64,000 nt of DNA from Magicicada septendecula. Lineage: Eukaryota; Arthropoda; Insecta; Hemiptera; Cicadidae. A program made the position numbers and the translations under genes. The DNA lies in assembly GCA_034769895.1 (NCBI GenBank), contig CM068370.1, positions 40,071,844 through 40,135,843 on the forward strand, given 5' to 3'. This document shows, piece by piece, positions 34,929-46,325 of this stretch (positions within the stretch are counted from its first letter, which is position 1; every line of letters begins with the position of its first letter). The notes under the pieces were generated by a model. That model ran no database searches. It was not told the origin of the DNA and saw only the letters and a program-made list of their open reading frames with translations.

Positions 34929-36047
34929 TGTTAAGTTATTAACACTCTACCAATATATAAAAACACAAATTACTTTCACCTACCTGCAAAGGTCCTATCT
35001 GGGTCCAGAATCCGATCGCACGTACGTCAGACGCAAACGTGTTTCATAGGTTAGTGAAATAAGTGACTCGACTCAGTTTTTGCATGAAGAGAATTGATAA
35101 TTTAATTCTTTAGAATCATTTTAAAATTTTGTCCAAAATTTGTTGTTCATGGTTTTACAGATTAAATTACATTTTTCTTTGTTCTCTTTGTCATCTGCTA
35201 CATGTTAACTTAACCTATATTCTTACCTTACTTGTTACACATCAATATATACACAGACAGAGCCCAGCCTGCAATTTTTCATACTCACAACCACACAGAA
35301 AATTACCCAGCCCTTAACATTTTAAAAGAATACCCATTCCGGCCGGCACGCGGTGACCATTCGAGCTCGTTTCATTTATGTTGATAATTACGTCGCTGTC
35401 GAATATAACTGATTTGGTTACTCTCCCATGCTCACTACTACCACTGACACGTTTTGGTTACTTTGAATTCACTTTTGAGATTAAAAACTGATAAAATTTA
35501 GCAGAGCGCACTTGGCTCTGTGTCTGCGCAGACACGATCAGTGACGAACTGGGAGAACGAATGTAGCAGGTGCCGCCAACATGATCTCATACTTTTGGTG
35601 GAAACCACGGCCTTGTAGTTGTTCGTCGTAATTTCGTCCCATTTAATTCATGCAAGTTTTAGTGTGCAGATCGTCTAGGAAATTGGTGCGGCACTGGCTA
35701 ACGTCACGAGATGGGCGGACCTTAAGTTTTGCATCCGCCAGCAAGTGAGACTAAGTTGAATAAAAATCGTTTCCTGACCATCTTGGTTTGTGAACGGTAG
35801 CGTCACCCGCGCGTATGCCTGTGTCGCGCATACGAGCGCAAGGTCACACACAAACAAAGTTCTTGGAAATGAGGCTTGCTGCGTACCTCTGTACTGATTG
35901 CACAATGCATACGGCGTATTTCTCCTTTGTTATAAACTGTTCCATTCACCACGTGTTCTGGTCACCGTTGAGAAATAAAATTTACAAATCTTTTATAAAA
36001 CCCAAAAATGCAATAAATAAAAATACCCATAAATTCGACACGTTACA
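34929..36047 (-). mobile_element. 3' LTR of element C
   Basis: 1,119 bp, nearly identical to 46326-47429. It has about 15 extra bases near 36009-36023 (an AATAAATAAAA-rich duplication). Its terminus keeps TG/CA where the 5' LTR copy has CG. Confidence 0.92.
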
Positions 36048-36096
36048 ATACCCCCTCAATGAGATATCTTCTGTCAAAACAGAAGAAATCTCATTG
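36048..36096 (-). other. Hairpin and polypurine tract of element C
   Basis: On the minus strand CAATGAGAT pairs with ATCTCATTG; inside, TCTTCTGT pairs with ACAGAAGA around a TTTG loop. GAGGGGG (36057-36051) and TAT follow, then the LTR. The inner stem sequence differs completely from A and B, yet pairing is kept. Confidence 0.85.
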
Positions 36097-36335
36097 ATAA
36101 AACCCCTAAGAGGACCGGTGAGGAACTGGTGCCAACAACCCCCTTTTGTTCTTACACTGCATGGGTACACGACCCCCCTGGCTCGGCGACTATGGACGCA
36201 TCTGAACGAGATCACTGGACTTCTCTGTGCGAGATCCCAACACCGAAAAATCGAACAGATACGCCCCACAGCGCACCTTACCTTCTATCATGCTACCCCA
36301 AAAATCCACAATCCCTGGCTTAGATCATGCCAGAT

Positions 36336-36359
36336 CCTCAACCGATATGTTTCCCCTTA
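36336..36359 (-). other. Conserved upstream purine tract, element C
   Basis: On the minus strand TAAGGGGAAACATATCGGTT, about 285 bases before the main PPT; counterpart of the tracts in A, B and E. Confidence 0.5.
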
Positions 36360-38345
36360 TGTGCAAGCTGGGCTGCTTTTAGCAGATACTGGGCTCACAC
36401 ACACACTTATACTACATATTATGAACATTGAAACATTTCTGCAGAATTTCTGTAAGTTAAAATCAACAATTATCTCCTTTAAAATCAAACTACAAATCCG
36501 TTACCTAAATTGAATAATTCTCTCCATTAATTTTTCTGTTATTTAAAATAAATCAATTGAACATTTCTTAAAAATAAGAACATCCTTAGCCTAACATGTG
36601 ATTACCTAGAGTCTAACAATACAATTCAATAAAATAATTCAATAAGAATAAACACGGTTAGTACACAAACAATAAAATAATCAAGGTTTAAAAATATCCC
36701 TTAGCTGGCAGGCGCAAAATCAAGAAATTTTTTTCCCAAAAAAATTTCCAAAGAAAAAATTTTTAATTCAAAAATTTTCTTTTTTCCATATAGAAATCAT
36801 TTAAAGTTTATTCAAATTGATTAAAAACAAAAGTTGGATTAGCTTCCATGCCAAACATGCCTAGTATATGACCTCACTATCAGCTGATCAAAACTAGGTC
36901 AAGTCCAGAACCTTGACCTACATACGTTATATACAAGTTCTAACTGAAAATACACTTAACATCTGTAAAATTCTCTCTTAAAACACAAAAACATAATAAA
37001 ATAAAACCTTTAAAATAACAAAATATTATTATAAATAACACAATCAAATTGACATTTAAATTATTCAGAATAAACACTTTCTAACTTTACATTTCCAAAT
37101 TCTATCAAAAATTTGTCACTGGTTTCAATTAAAAATTTTATGTTCTTGTTATTAATCTCTTTCTTTATTTGACAATCTTATTCTCCATTACTGTGGGTGA
37201 TTTAAATACTTATAACAATTTAATTTACCACTTGGTAGGCCTACATTTATAATCTCTACCCCTCTGACTCTAAACAACTTTAACTAACATGACACCCTTC
37301 TCTATCAAAACATCTATCCAACAATCTCTAAACCCAACTTATCATTAAACTCAAATCGCCACCTTCTCTCAATATATAAAAAAAACTCTCTAACCCTTTG
37401 TACCTAGGATAAGTGTTTCCCTCCCCCCCAAAAGCTCATTTCCTTAATCTGGTCCCTGGATTCTACCTAAGGCGACCCCTTCCCACCAAATCGGTCCCTT
37501 CCCGTCCCAACCCTTTTGTTGCGGACTCCCACATTACACTACCCCTATTACAAAATTGCCATCCCCAAATCTCAATCTTATTACCTCACTTCAACTACAA
37601 CAAAATAACATCATCATTTAATAATATCAATATCTCGCTCAAAACTCTACATATATTCCCCATAACTACTGTGTCAACATCAATACTTCTCAATATCTAT
37701 TACATTACCTCATAACAACATTACATTACTTCAAAACAATATTTCTATTTTTACTACTTCAACTTGGACTGGTCTACTTGTCCCACGAAATACTAATCAC
37801 CCAACATCTTTTACTTTAGCTTTCACCAATTATTACTTTATTTCTCACTTTATCAAATTACTTTTCTCATTATTTTAAAATAACACCATTGACACATTAA
37901 AACATTTAAAACATTATCTTTAATATTAATTACCTGGAACATTTATAAACAATTTTACAGTGACCCTTTACTACCGATCAGCTGATATTCTTAATAAAGT
38001 GAAGACACCTTTCAAAAATTGTGCAGATTACATTAAATACATATGCTTATCAATACTTACATCTACCATCAATGTTTCCCCTTTCTCTGATTCTGGTAAT
38101 TTTATGTTAACCGCCTGCCAGTCGGTTTAGTTATCTACTTAGTTTCAAAATACACAAATCATACAAAACATATACTTTTTATCAATTCTTATATCTACCC
38201 TACTACAATAAAATATTACATTTAAAAAACCTAGGATGAACACCTTATACTGAATGTATGAGCACCTATTTATTTTAGCGGAATACAAGCGTTTTTATTA
38301 GATCAAAGTGGATTTATCAGTTTTTAATTTACAAAATTTTAGTAC
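36360..38345 (-). other. Non-coding 3' region of element C
   Basis: AT-rich, no credible ORF on the minus strand. On the minus strand GGGAGTCCGCAACAAAAGGG (around 37520) corresponds to the GGAGTCCTCAACG patch of A and B. The run near 36720-36790 of A/T homopolymers is also present in E (63420-63510). No env-like ORF was found. Confidence 0.6.
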
Positions 38346-38961
38346 GTTGCTCAGCTGAGCAACCCCCTGGTCCACACACACTATTGTAGTTTATGTTAGA
38401 CTGTAGCGCCTATTTGCTTCCACAAAGACTGCATATTTGGAGGGATTGGACCCCTCCGTGTCTTTGCTTCGGCTTGACATTTTAACATTTTGGATATCGA
38501 CATATCCTCGTTTATATTGAAACACCCTTAAAACGGGTCTACCACCTGGCTATGCTGTCCCCACGCGGACAGAGTGGTAGCCGCTGTTCCATAGTTCCTG
38601 GATTTCCCCTAATGTCACCCCCCATTTAATTTCTATTATAAACCAATTTCAAGTCAGCTGTGGTCAAGGGACTTGATTATGGCCATAGCTGACCGCTAGC
38701 CAAATCCACGATTAGTGCTGGTAAGGCAGTAATCGCCCGAAAATTCGGGGAAATCTAACTTTCATTTCAATGCCTGTTCTACATTATCATTGTTATGTGC
38801 GGCACTATCGTCTATCAGGGTACAAATTAAATTTGTACAAAAAGGTGTACCGCACATTTTCGCCATGTTGGCCTCCGATGGAGGTAACACTCTCTGTTAC
38901 CCCCAACCCATTTCACTATCTACTAGGGCACAGGCCACCCCAGCAATAGCACCTTACTAAC
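38346..38961 (-). other. Structured non-coding RNA module, element C copy
   Basis: Minus-strand order: stem GCTAT/ATAGT with inner TGCTGGGG/CCCTAGTA (38953-38918), stem GGTAACA/TGTTACC (38901-38883), box ATCGGAGGCCAACATGGCG, stem TGTGCGG/CCGCACA (38856-38796), box TTTTCGGGCGATTACTGCC then CCAGCACTAATCGTGG, stem CAGCTATGG/CCACAGCTG, box ACTATGGAACAGCGG, stem CTACCAC/GTGGTAG (38580-38539) enclosing CTGTCC/GGGACAG, and GTTGCTC/GAGCAAC (38363-38346). Element B has each of these at the same order and spacing, with paired base changes. The length (about 615 nt) is almost the same as in B. Confidence 0.75.
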
Positions 38962-39899
38962 TAAATAATTACAAGTAATGAACTAAAACTTTCGACAATT
39001 GCAGTTCCACACTCCACTGTTCTATCACTTCTTTGAGCACCAATCTACCCCCCAAAATTATCCCCACATCTTTTATTGACAACCAGTTTTTATTTTTTAT
39101 TTCACACTTTGTAAAACGTTCCCATGCTCACTGATACTAAAACTTGACAATTATGTTTGGTCAATTACTTCTAAAATTTATTTAAATTTAAAATTATAAA
39201 CATCCAAAATGCTTTGGTATTTTTTTTTATTTTATTTACATTGGAGACTGACTATCCTTCCAAAACCATGAATAGTAAAATCGTGACCGCCTGAAATGGG
39301 GGTGTTCTTGCCATGAGGCAAGTTTGGGGAAAAGTTAGATCTACTTTGTGAAGTTACTTCCCCTTATAAACTCAACTCTACTCCCTTACCGCTCTCATTT
39401 CTCCAGACCCGCCGTCTAACCTATCGCCAAATCCGCCTCCCAGCAAAACTCTTCATTTCGGCTTAAACAAAACTACTGTCAATGGCTCAACTTTAATTTT
39501 GCCATTGACACTGACAATTTTTTTAATTTGCACGCACTGCCTTTTACTTAGGTGCAGCCTCCATTATGTACAAACACTCTAAGGCAGTGCAGGCACGTGA
39601 CAGGTGCACCAAGACCGCTGCACCTGGAGTGTATTAAAAATAATAATGCGTGTCACGTACCTTTGGGGTCCCCCTCCCCGTTCAAATATGATGCAAATTT
39701 TCTAATTTCAACCAATTTTGGTGGAGCCGGACCATCGTTGTTTTCACCACCCGAAGGAAGATCCGCCAACCATGGCCCGCCTCCAAGTTCCGAATACCAC
39801 GGCCAGGACTGGTAAGATCGTGACCGCCCGAAAATGGGGGAGGATCTCTTCTGTAAGCATAAAACAATATTTTAAACATTATTCCTAAACATACCATAA
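38962..39899 (-). other. Region between pol and the structured module of C
   Basis: Just after the integrase stop, the minus strand carries a second, diverged copy of the module's conserved box (39840-39765: CATTTTCGGGCGGTCACG, then CTTACCAGTCCTGGCCGTGG), about 1 kb before the main one. A short palindromic pair around the CAGGTGCA motif (39600-39630) lies between. No ORF beyond 100 codons is convincing. Confidence 0.5.
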
Positions 39900-40299
39900 T
39901 TAAAGTGACCGATATAATTTTAAATTCGTCGCATTTTGAGTACCTACTATTTCCTGTGTCGCTGGGTTCCTCAACACATACGCATTCTGCATTTTTATTT
40001 CTATAATTTCATACGGTCCTTCATACAACAAGAAGAACTTCTTTACTTCTCTATCTTGAGCACTGGACAAATCATGCCTCTTTACTAACACTAACTGACC
40101 TACCTCGTATTTGGTCCACTTACCCTTGGCATCATGTTTCTGTTTCCTCCGCTCTCCTCTCGTAAGTAAATTCTCGTTTGCCAATCTAATTTTCATGTTT
40201 CTGTCCAAAACTTGACCTTCTGGTGGGTATTCGAAGAGTTGTTCCAATATCCTGGGCGGCCTTGTTCCCCTGATCAACTCATACGGCGTAAATCCTGTG
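39900..40299 (-). CDS. C-terminal part of element C Pol (integrase tail), cut off by LTR D
   Basis: The frame continues pol on the other side of the D insertion: TGFTPYELIRGTRPPR opens it, followed by an integrase C-terminal domain with LVKRHDLSS, LLYEGPYEIIEIK (GPY/F-type core) and VLRNPATQEIVG. It ends in LKLYRSL and a stop. About 133 codons. The frame lines up with the upstream part across the 4-bp duplication, so pol was intact when D inserted. Confidence 0.85.
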
Positions 40300-40303
40300 G
40301 ACT

Positions 40304-41437
40304 TGTTAACTGATTAACTCTATTAATAATTAAATTCAATACCATATTATCCCTTGTTTACTTTTACTCTTTCGGCTGGTGCAGCAGCCATATTGTCTAG
40401 TACCAACTCAAACTCTATACTCACCATTTTCCAGGATCTCGTTAGACGTGTTGAGAAAAAAAAAATATGGTTGTTTGAAATGACTACTTCGATCTACTAT
40501 ATTCAAACAAACTTGTGTTTATTCATGATTTAGTTTTACTGTTGCATATTAACGACAATGACAAAATTACTCCTCCCATCTTTTACACTTTTACTATTTT
40601 AACATTGATAGTGTACATGCTTTATTCTGACCACAACTTTCAAGATATTATTGATAATTAAACTGTTGAACACTAAAACAAATGCTGTAAAGAAATAATA
40701 CTAAACTAACTTCTCTTAACGTAAACCAGTGCCTTTGTAATTACGTAATTCAAACTCACCCATACACACTCACACGCTTTCACATTAGACAAGTTATATT
40801 CCCATTAGAGCTCATATTTCAAATTAATTTTCCCCCTCTGTTCTTGTACTGTATGAAAACAATAAAATTTGTTAGTTTACTTTCCTGTTATTACGCTGAA
40901 AGTACCCTCCTACAATGTCTTCTCGTATACCCGCACTGATTTATTGCCGAACTGTTATATGATTATTTACTTATTATTTTCTCACTGTATCTACTCGGTT
41001 TCAAAAATACTGTTTTAGATGATCAAATATCAAAATTTTTTACATTTTATATGTTGCGGGTGATGTAAACTTCGCCTAACCCGGCGAGCCGGCGGACGCG
41101 AAAGTTATATGCGCCCGACACTGGTGGTTGTTATTTGCTGACTGACTTTGTTCTGTGAGTCTGACAAAGCTGCTGGCGTTGACACACCTACATTCTTCGT
41201 TATGTAAGGCGCTGACGTAGCATCGCCTGATATTCATTACATAACTTGTTGATTCTGTTCGCTTCAATATTCATGAATAATTGTCACAGCAGTGCTGCCA
41301 CTGTCGCTACCGTCGCTACCACTGAATTTACCTTTGTTTACGTTTGTCCCTATCATAGTAAAAAAATGTTATTTGTTTTATTACAAAAATACAAACTTCT
41401 TTGTTACCCCAAAATAGGCCCAAAATGTCCCGTTACA
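40304..41437 (-). mobile_element. Solo LTR D (1,134 bp) inside the pol gene of C
   Basis: On the minus strand it runs TGTAACGGGACATTTTGGGC to AGTTAACA, flanked by GACT at 40300-40303 and 41438-41441. No PBS or internal sequence remains. Its middle (40690-40830, minus) matches LTR A in the ATGGGAAAGCGTGTG/GTGAGTGTATGGGTGAG region, so D is a diverged member of the A LTR family. Confidence 0.9.
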
Positions 41438-44409
41438 GACTCATGGGTGGTACAATTCAGCCACTCCTCTACTTTCTTCACGTAGGATGGCCATTCTGTG
41501 TGTTTGGCGTGACAGTACGCCCGAAATATCCTGCCAATCTCTCTCATCAACCGTTCTGCTTGGTTCGACTGAGGATGATACACTGCCGTATGCTTGGGTA
41601 TGATGCCTTCCCATCCAAGCGTCTGTCGCCACTTGCCGCTTATAAACTGTGGTCCGTGGTCAGATAATATAATTTTCGGTTTTCCAACATTAATCATGTA
41701 GTCTCTTACTATTTTTTCACTGAGTACTTTACTCGTCGCTCTCTTAATGCTATACAATTTCACAAATTTTGAAAAAGTGTCTAGAACTACAAATACATAC
41801 AATACACCCCCTCTACCTCTGGGTAATGGTCCATATAAATCTACTGCAACTAAATCAAATGGTTTCTGAACTTTTATGTAATTCAGCTCCCCTTCTACTT
41901 TATAGTTCACTACTTTCGATTTCTGACATAAATCACACACTCTTAACACTCTTCTAACTCTCTTTTCCATATTCTTAAATATACATGACTCTTTCAAAAC
42001 ATTTGCACACTTCCTCGCCCCAAAATTGCCATACCTTAGATGACAATCCCAAACAATTTTATCTATTAACCCCTCGAGTATAACTAACCTCCAATCACGC
42101 TCTCCACTCTCTACTTTTTTAAACAAAATACCTTGATATACTTGAAATCGCTCATTATATTCAGATCCCTCTACCTCCGTTTCTAAACTAACAATTACTT
42201 TACCCAGTTTATTATCAGATCTTTGCATATTTTTAATATCACTTAATTCTTCACCAAAAATTCTATCTTCTCTAGTTAATCTAAAAATTTCTATCTCTTT
42301 AAGATCCCTACCAGTTTTATTGTCTATAAAATCGACTCTCGAAAGTGTGTCTGGTACTCTATTATCTGACCCCTTTATATACTCCCAGGAAAAGTTATAT
42401 TCTTGTAAAGCTAATACCCACCTGGTCAGACGACTGTGTGTTAGTTTACATGAATTGAGAAATGATAATGCCTTGTGGTCCGTCCTGATTATTGTTACAT
42501 TGCCTAGGATGTATGTCCGGAATTTACCCACGGCGAACACAATACTTAAAAGCTCCTTTTCTGTCGTCGTGTAATTTTTCTCGGCAGACAGCAGTGATCT
42601 ACTGGCGAAGGCGATCGTTAGATGTTCATTATCGCAGCCCTCCTGGTAGAGCTTCGCCCCTAGCGCTACATTGGTGGCGTTGGTCTGTAAATAAAAAGTT
42701 TTATTAAAGTCAGGATGATTCATCATAATCATGTGGCTAAACTTTCTCTTAATTTCATTGAATGCATTTCGTTCCGTATCCCCCCACCTCCACTGTTTAT
42801 TCTTCTGCAGTACAGCACTTAGTTTGGATGTTGTGTGTGTGTAGTTCTGGAATTTTCTGTAGAAATTGCATAAGCCTAAGAAACTTTGTAATTGTTTAAT
42901 GTTCTTTGGTTCGGGGAATCGCATTATGGCTTCTACTTTGTCAGGGTTAGCTAATATCCCCTCCTGTGTAATAATAAATCCTAAGAAATGTATTTCTGTT
43001 TGCAAAAACTTAGACTTGTCCCAATCAACTGTTAAACCCCCTTTTTGTAGCTTATCTAATACATACTCTATGTGTTCTAAATGTTCAGTGAATGTTCTAG
43101 AAGCGATCAAGATGTCATCGACATATACTGTTAAAAAATCTAGATCCTTAGGTTGTAATATATTATCCAAGCATTTAATAAAACTAGCAACACTGGTGTT
43201 TAATCCAAAAGGTAAGCGTTTGAATTGGTAATTCTTACCGTTAAAAAGAAAAGCTGTATATTTTCTGCTCTCCACTGCTAATGGCACCTGCCAGTATCCA
43301 GCTGTCAGGTCTAATGATGTCATGTATTTGACTCCACTGAACTTCTGTAAAATCTCATTAATGGGTTCCGGAGATTCCCGGTCAGGTATAATAATTTGGT
43401 TAATCTTTCTGGCATCTAAACATAGCCTTACCTTTCCATCCTTTTTAATCACTACTACCAAAGGGTTTGAGTAAGGTGATACTGAGCATTCAATTATGTC
43501 TCCCTGCATCATCCGGTCTAGTTCCTCCTGTACAGCCCTCCTCTTCGAAAATGGCACCGGGTAACTCCTCTGCATGTATGGTGCGTGGTCCCGGACTTTC
43601 AGCTCACAGATGTAGTCCTTCGCTTTCCCTGGTGATTCATCAAACACCTCTCTGAAACGCTCCACAACGGCCCACAGCTCCTCGCGCTGAGTCTTTCCTA
43701 CAACTACATCTTCATTACAAAATTTGTTGGCTCTATCTGCCCACACACTCTCATTACTCTCATGCATCTCTCCCTCCTCATTTTCTATGCTACCACTCTC
43801 TCGACACAAATTTATTTTAGTCTCTATTTCTCCATCGTCTATCTGCTTATGTAACATTTTTATTCCCGTGACTTTAACTTCATTTACTACTTTTTTAAAC
43901 TCTATTCTGACTGGTTTATTCCCCTTTTCAAGTTTTACTATTTGTTTATTAAAATCTATTACGGTCCCGTTTCTCTCCAAAAAATCATTTCCCAATATTA
44001 CATCTAGACTCAACCCTTTAACTACTAGGAAGGTGTTTTCAAATTCAACTTCATTTATTAAAATATTTAATTGTACTTGTCTGGTTACTCTCTTACTTCT
44101 CACCCCAGTTACCCCCACTACTGTAACCCCAGCAACTGGTAATGACGGTATATTCTTATTTATCTCTTTTATTTCACCCATGACATTTTCAGAAATTACT
44201 GAGATCTCGCTACCTGTATCAATTAAAGTTTTATAATTCTTACCTTCGATGTTAATCGTCACCTCCGTCAATCCTGTTTTGCGTTCCATCACCTTGTTCT
44301 CCTCTTCTAACAATTCTTTTGCCATGTCTACCTTGATAATGTTGCTTGAATATTCATTGGTTACTTGGACCCGGTTCTCTGTTGACAATGGTTGGGCCCG
44401 CTTCTCCAT
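41438..44409 (-). CDS. pol: Pol polyprotein of element C: protease, reverse transcriptase, RNase H, integrase core
   Basis: The open frame is 1,001 codons from ATG 44409; the last ten come from the inserted LTR D. Aspartic protease: DTG at 64-66 (LIDTGSEISVI). RT: IKKDGKVRLCLDARKIN (321-337) and YVDD (429-432). RNase H: about 570-690, with E619 and D644, but the first catalytic Asp is Asn (TNAT, N577). Integrase: zinc region H790, then N795 where His is usual, C825 and C828; catalytic D857, D917 and E952. Pol starts 8 bases after the gag stop in a different frame, so expression by re-initiation or frameshifting is needed; I cannot tell which. The integrase C-terminal domain continues at 40299-39900 beyond D. 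The D insertion alone inactivates the gene. Confidence 0.92.
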
Positions 44410-44417
44410 TGTCCTCC

Positions 44418-46127
44418 TTAGTTTCCCGTGGATGGACCGGCTACGGCTGGATGATTTCCTCCTCTCCCTCTGTTGTAATGGACTCCTCCTCTTGGCGCTC
44501 CTCTATAAAATTCTCCTCCTCTCGACTGCTGATTTGGTGGTGGATTCATTCTCTCATTCCTGGCGCACTCCCTGTTTCGATGACATCTAAAACAATTAGT
44601 TCTGTTAGCATAATTATCTGTGTCACATTCTCTACACCTCCAACTCTCCCCCCTAAAACTTCCTCCCCGTGCTCCTCTATGAAAATTCTGTGTACCCCTA
44701 TTCTGATGGTAATTTTTATTAAAGTTTGGTACTACTGGTGTGTTTGGACGCCGCCCTATGTCGCGCTCTCCTATATTCTGTAACACGTCTAACATGTTCT
44801 CTAGCTCGTTTATATTGGTAATTTCTTTAGTCATTAACGTGATTTGCACCTCTCTGGGCAGGTGTTTACTAATGTGTCTTACGAATGATCGGAATGGTAA
44901 CGGCGGTTCTAGATACTTGGCCTCGTTATATATAGTCATCACGTATATGGTTAGGTGGTTATTCATTCTGCCAAAATTCCCATTACCCATTATTTTACTC
45001 CTTAGGATTTCTTGGTCCTCTTCTGACCAGTATTTGTTTCGAAAAGCTACTTCAAAATCCTCGTAACTACCCCATTCGGCATTGTGTACTTCCGCCCATA
45101 TCTCGGCACTACCCTTAAAACATTTTAAAATTTTCAATAGTTTGACCTCCCAACTACTACTATTGAATCGATTAAATTCCCGTGTTCGGTTCAGAAATTG
45201 CATCGGATGCACTTTACGATTCTCACTACTAAAGGTTTCTAGTTCTATTTCATTATTTGTGTCTCGTGTAATGAATATGCGTTCAGTAACATTGTTTAAA
45301 TTTTGGTTTCTTACTAAACTTAATTCGTCTCTCATACTACTAATGTTCTGTTCAAGTGAATATAATTTTTTGTCGTTATTACACTCAGACTGTATGCTAT
45401 TTTTTGATATTACATCAATAGATTCATTCACTGCTTGTATTTCTGTCTTACAATTATTTTCAATTTCATTTATTTTAAAGTCTACCTTATTTTGGTGTTC
45501 ATTGATATTCTGGCTTATTTTTTCGACTGTCATTACTACGCTATTAAGCTTACATTCAGTTTCAGTATTACACTTATTAATTTTATATTCTATTTCATTA
45601 TTATACTCATTCATTGAATTTATTAACATCTCATTATTCTCATTTATTTGCTTCTCAACTCTATCTATCTGACTATCTATTTCATTAAATTTGACATCTC
45701 TCTCCTTTATTGAATTATTTAACTTAGTATCTAATTGGTTAATTTTATTAGTAAATTCTGCTGTGGTATGTTCACAATATCTATTAATTTCTTGAATGTC
45801 ATTTTTCAGTTCATCAAATTTGTTATTGATTATTGAATTTTGAATATTGAATTTAGCATCCGAATCAGTCTTCTGTTCTTTATTTTGTTCTAAGAGTAAT
45901 TGTAACATACTCATTACATCACTATTGAATTGGACGTTACATTTTGTTGAAGTCGGGGTCAATTGCACACCTGAATCTTCAGTTACATTACTCTGATCAA
46001 TTAAGTTTAATTCTGTTTTATCTTGACTCGCACTTGGAGTCGAATGTATCTCAAAATTACTCATGTTTGACTCATCAAAATTTTCGACACTAGTCGTTTC
46101 ATTTATGTTATTTTCGTTATCTGCCAT
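44418..46127 (-). CDS. gag: Gag of element C, with RanBP2-type zinc finger and RGG repeats
   Basis: 569 codons from MADNENN (46127); an upstream in-frame ATG at 46217 would add 30 hydrophobic residues and is less likely. Residues about 55-290 are a long Asn/Glu/Lys-rich coiled coil. About 310-460 is the capsid-like retrotransposon Gag domain, with FKGSAEIWAEVHNAEWGSYE and FRNKYWSEEDQEILRSKI. The C-terminus lacks a CCHC knuckle. It has RGARGGSFRG, then WRCRECDTDN and NCFRC (about 496-515), fitting the RanBP2 finger pattern W-x-C-x2-C-x3-N-x6-C-x2-C, then RGG repeats (SRGGEFYRGAPRGG, RGRGG). Role inferred: capsid assembly, with RNA bound by the finger and RGG tail. Followed directly by pol. Confidence 0.88.
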   Translation of the reverse strand: MADNENNINETTSVENFDESNMSNFEIHSTPSASQDKTELNLIDQSNVTEDSGVQLTPTSTKCNVQFNSDVMSMLQLLLEQNKEQKTDSDAKFNIQNSIINNKFDELKNDIQEINRYCEHTTAEFTNKINQLDTKLNNSIKERDVKFNEIDSQIDRVEKQINENNEMLINSMNEYNNEIEYKINKCNTETECKLNSVVMTVEKISQNINEHQNKVDFKINEIENNCKTEIQAVNESIDVISKNSIQSECNNDKKLYSLEQNISSMRDELSLVRNQNLNNVTERIFITRDTNNEIELETFSSENRKVHPMQFLNRTREFNRFNSSSWEVKLLKILKCFKGSAEIWAEVHNAEWGSYEDFEVAFRNKYWSEEDQEILRSKIMGNGNFGRMNNHLTIYVMTIYNEAKYLEPPLPFRSFVRHISKHLPREVQITLMTKEITNINELENMLDVLQNIGERDIGRRPNTPVVPNFNKNYHQNRGTQNFHRGARGGSFRGESWRCRECDTDNYANRTNCFRCHRNRECARNERMNPPPNQQSRGGEFYRGAPRGGVHYNRGRGGNHPAVAGPSTGN

Positions 46128-46306
46128 TCTTACTTTTTTATAATTGATACTTGTGCATACATATAATATAATCAATATGTAATATACTGTATAGCCAATT
46201 TTGCGTGAATGACGCACTTTTTATTTTATTCCGCTAACCTAAAACAAACGTTTGCCTCTTTGTAGGTGTGGATTTTACATTAGCAAATTTTTTAATTTAT
46301 AAAATC

Positions 46307-46324
46307 GTCCCTGTTCGGGCGCCA
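46307..46324 (-). other. Primer-binding site of element C, perfect tRNA-Lys match
   Basis: On the minus strand TGGCGCCCGAACAGGGAC, 18 bases complementary to the 3' end of lysine tRNA, directly after the 5' LTR. It is the best-preserved PBS among the elements here. Confidence 0.92.
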
Positions 46325-46325
46325 T

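Noticed and set aside
35815..36513. 232-codon plus-strand ORF
   Set aside because: It crosses the LTR/PPT boundary of element C on the strand opposite to transcription and has no protein-like motif.
37413..37715. 100-codon plus-strand ORF with a Pro-rich start
   Set aside because: Antisense to the non-coding 3' region of C; composition driven.
36048..40000. An env gene between pol and the 3' LTR of C
   Set aside because: No ORF on the minus strand has a signal peptide, a fusion region or a transmembrane anchor; the space is taken by the non-coding module.
43724..44236. Plus-strand 170-codon ORF
   Set aside because: Antisense shadow of the protease region of pol.
44249..45672. Plus-strand ORFs of 108-196 codons
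   Set aside because: Antisense shadows of gag of element C.
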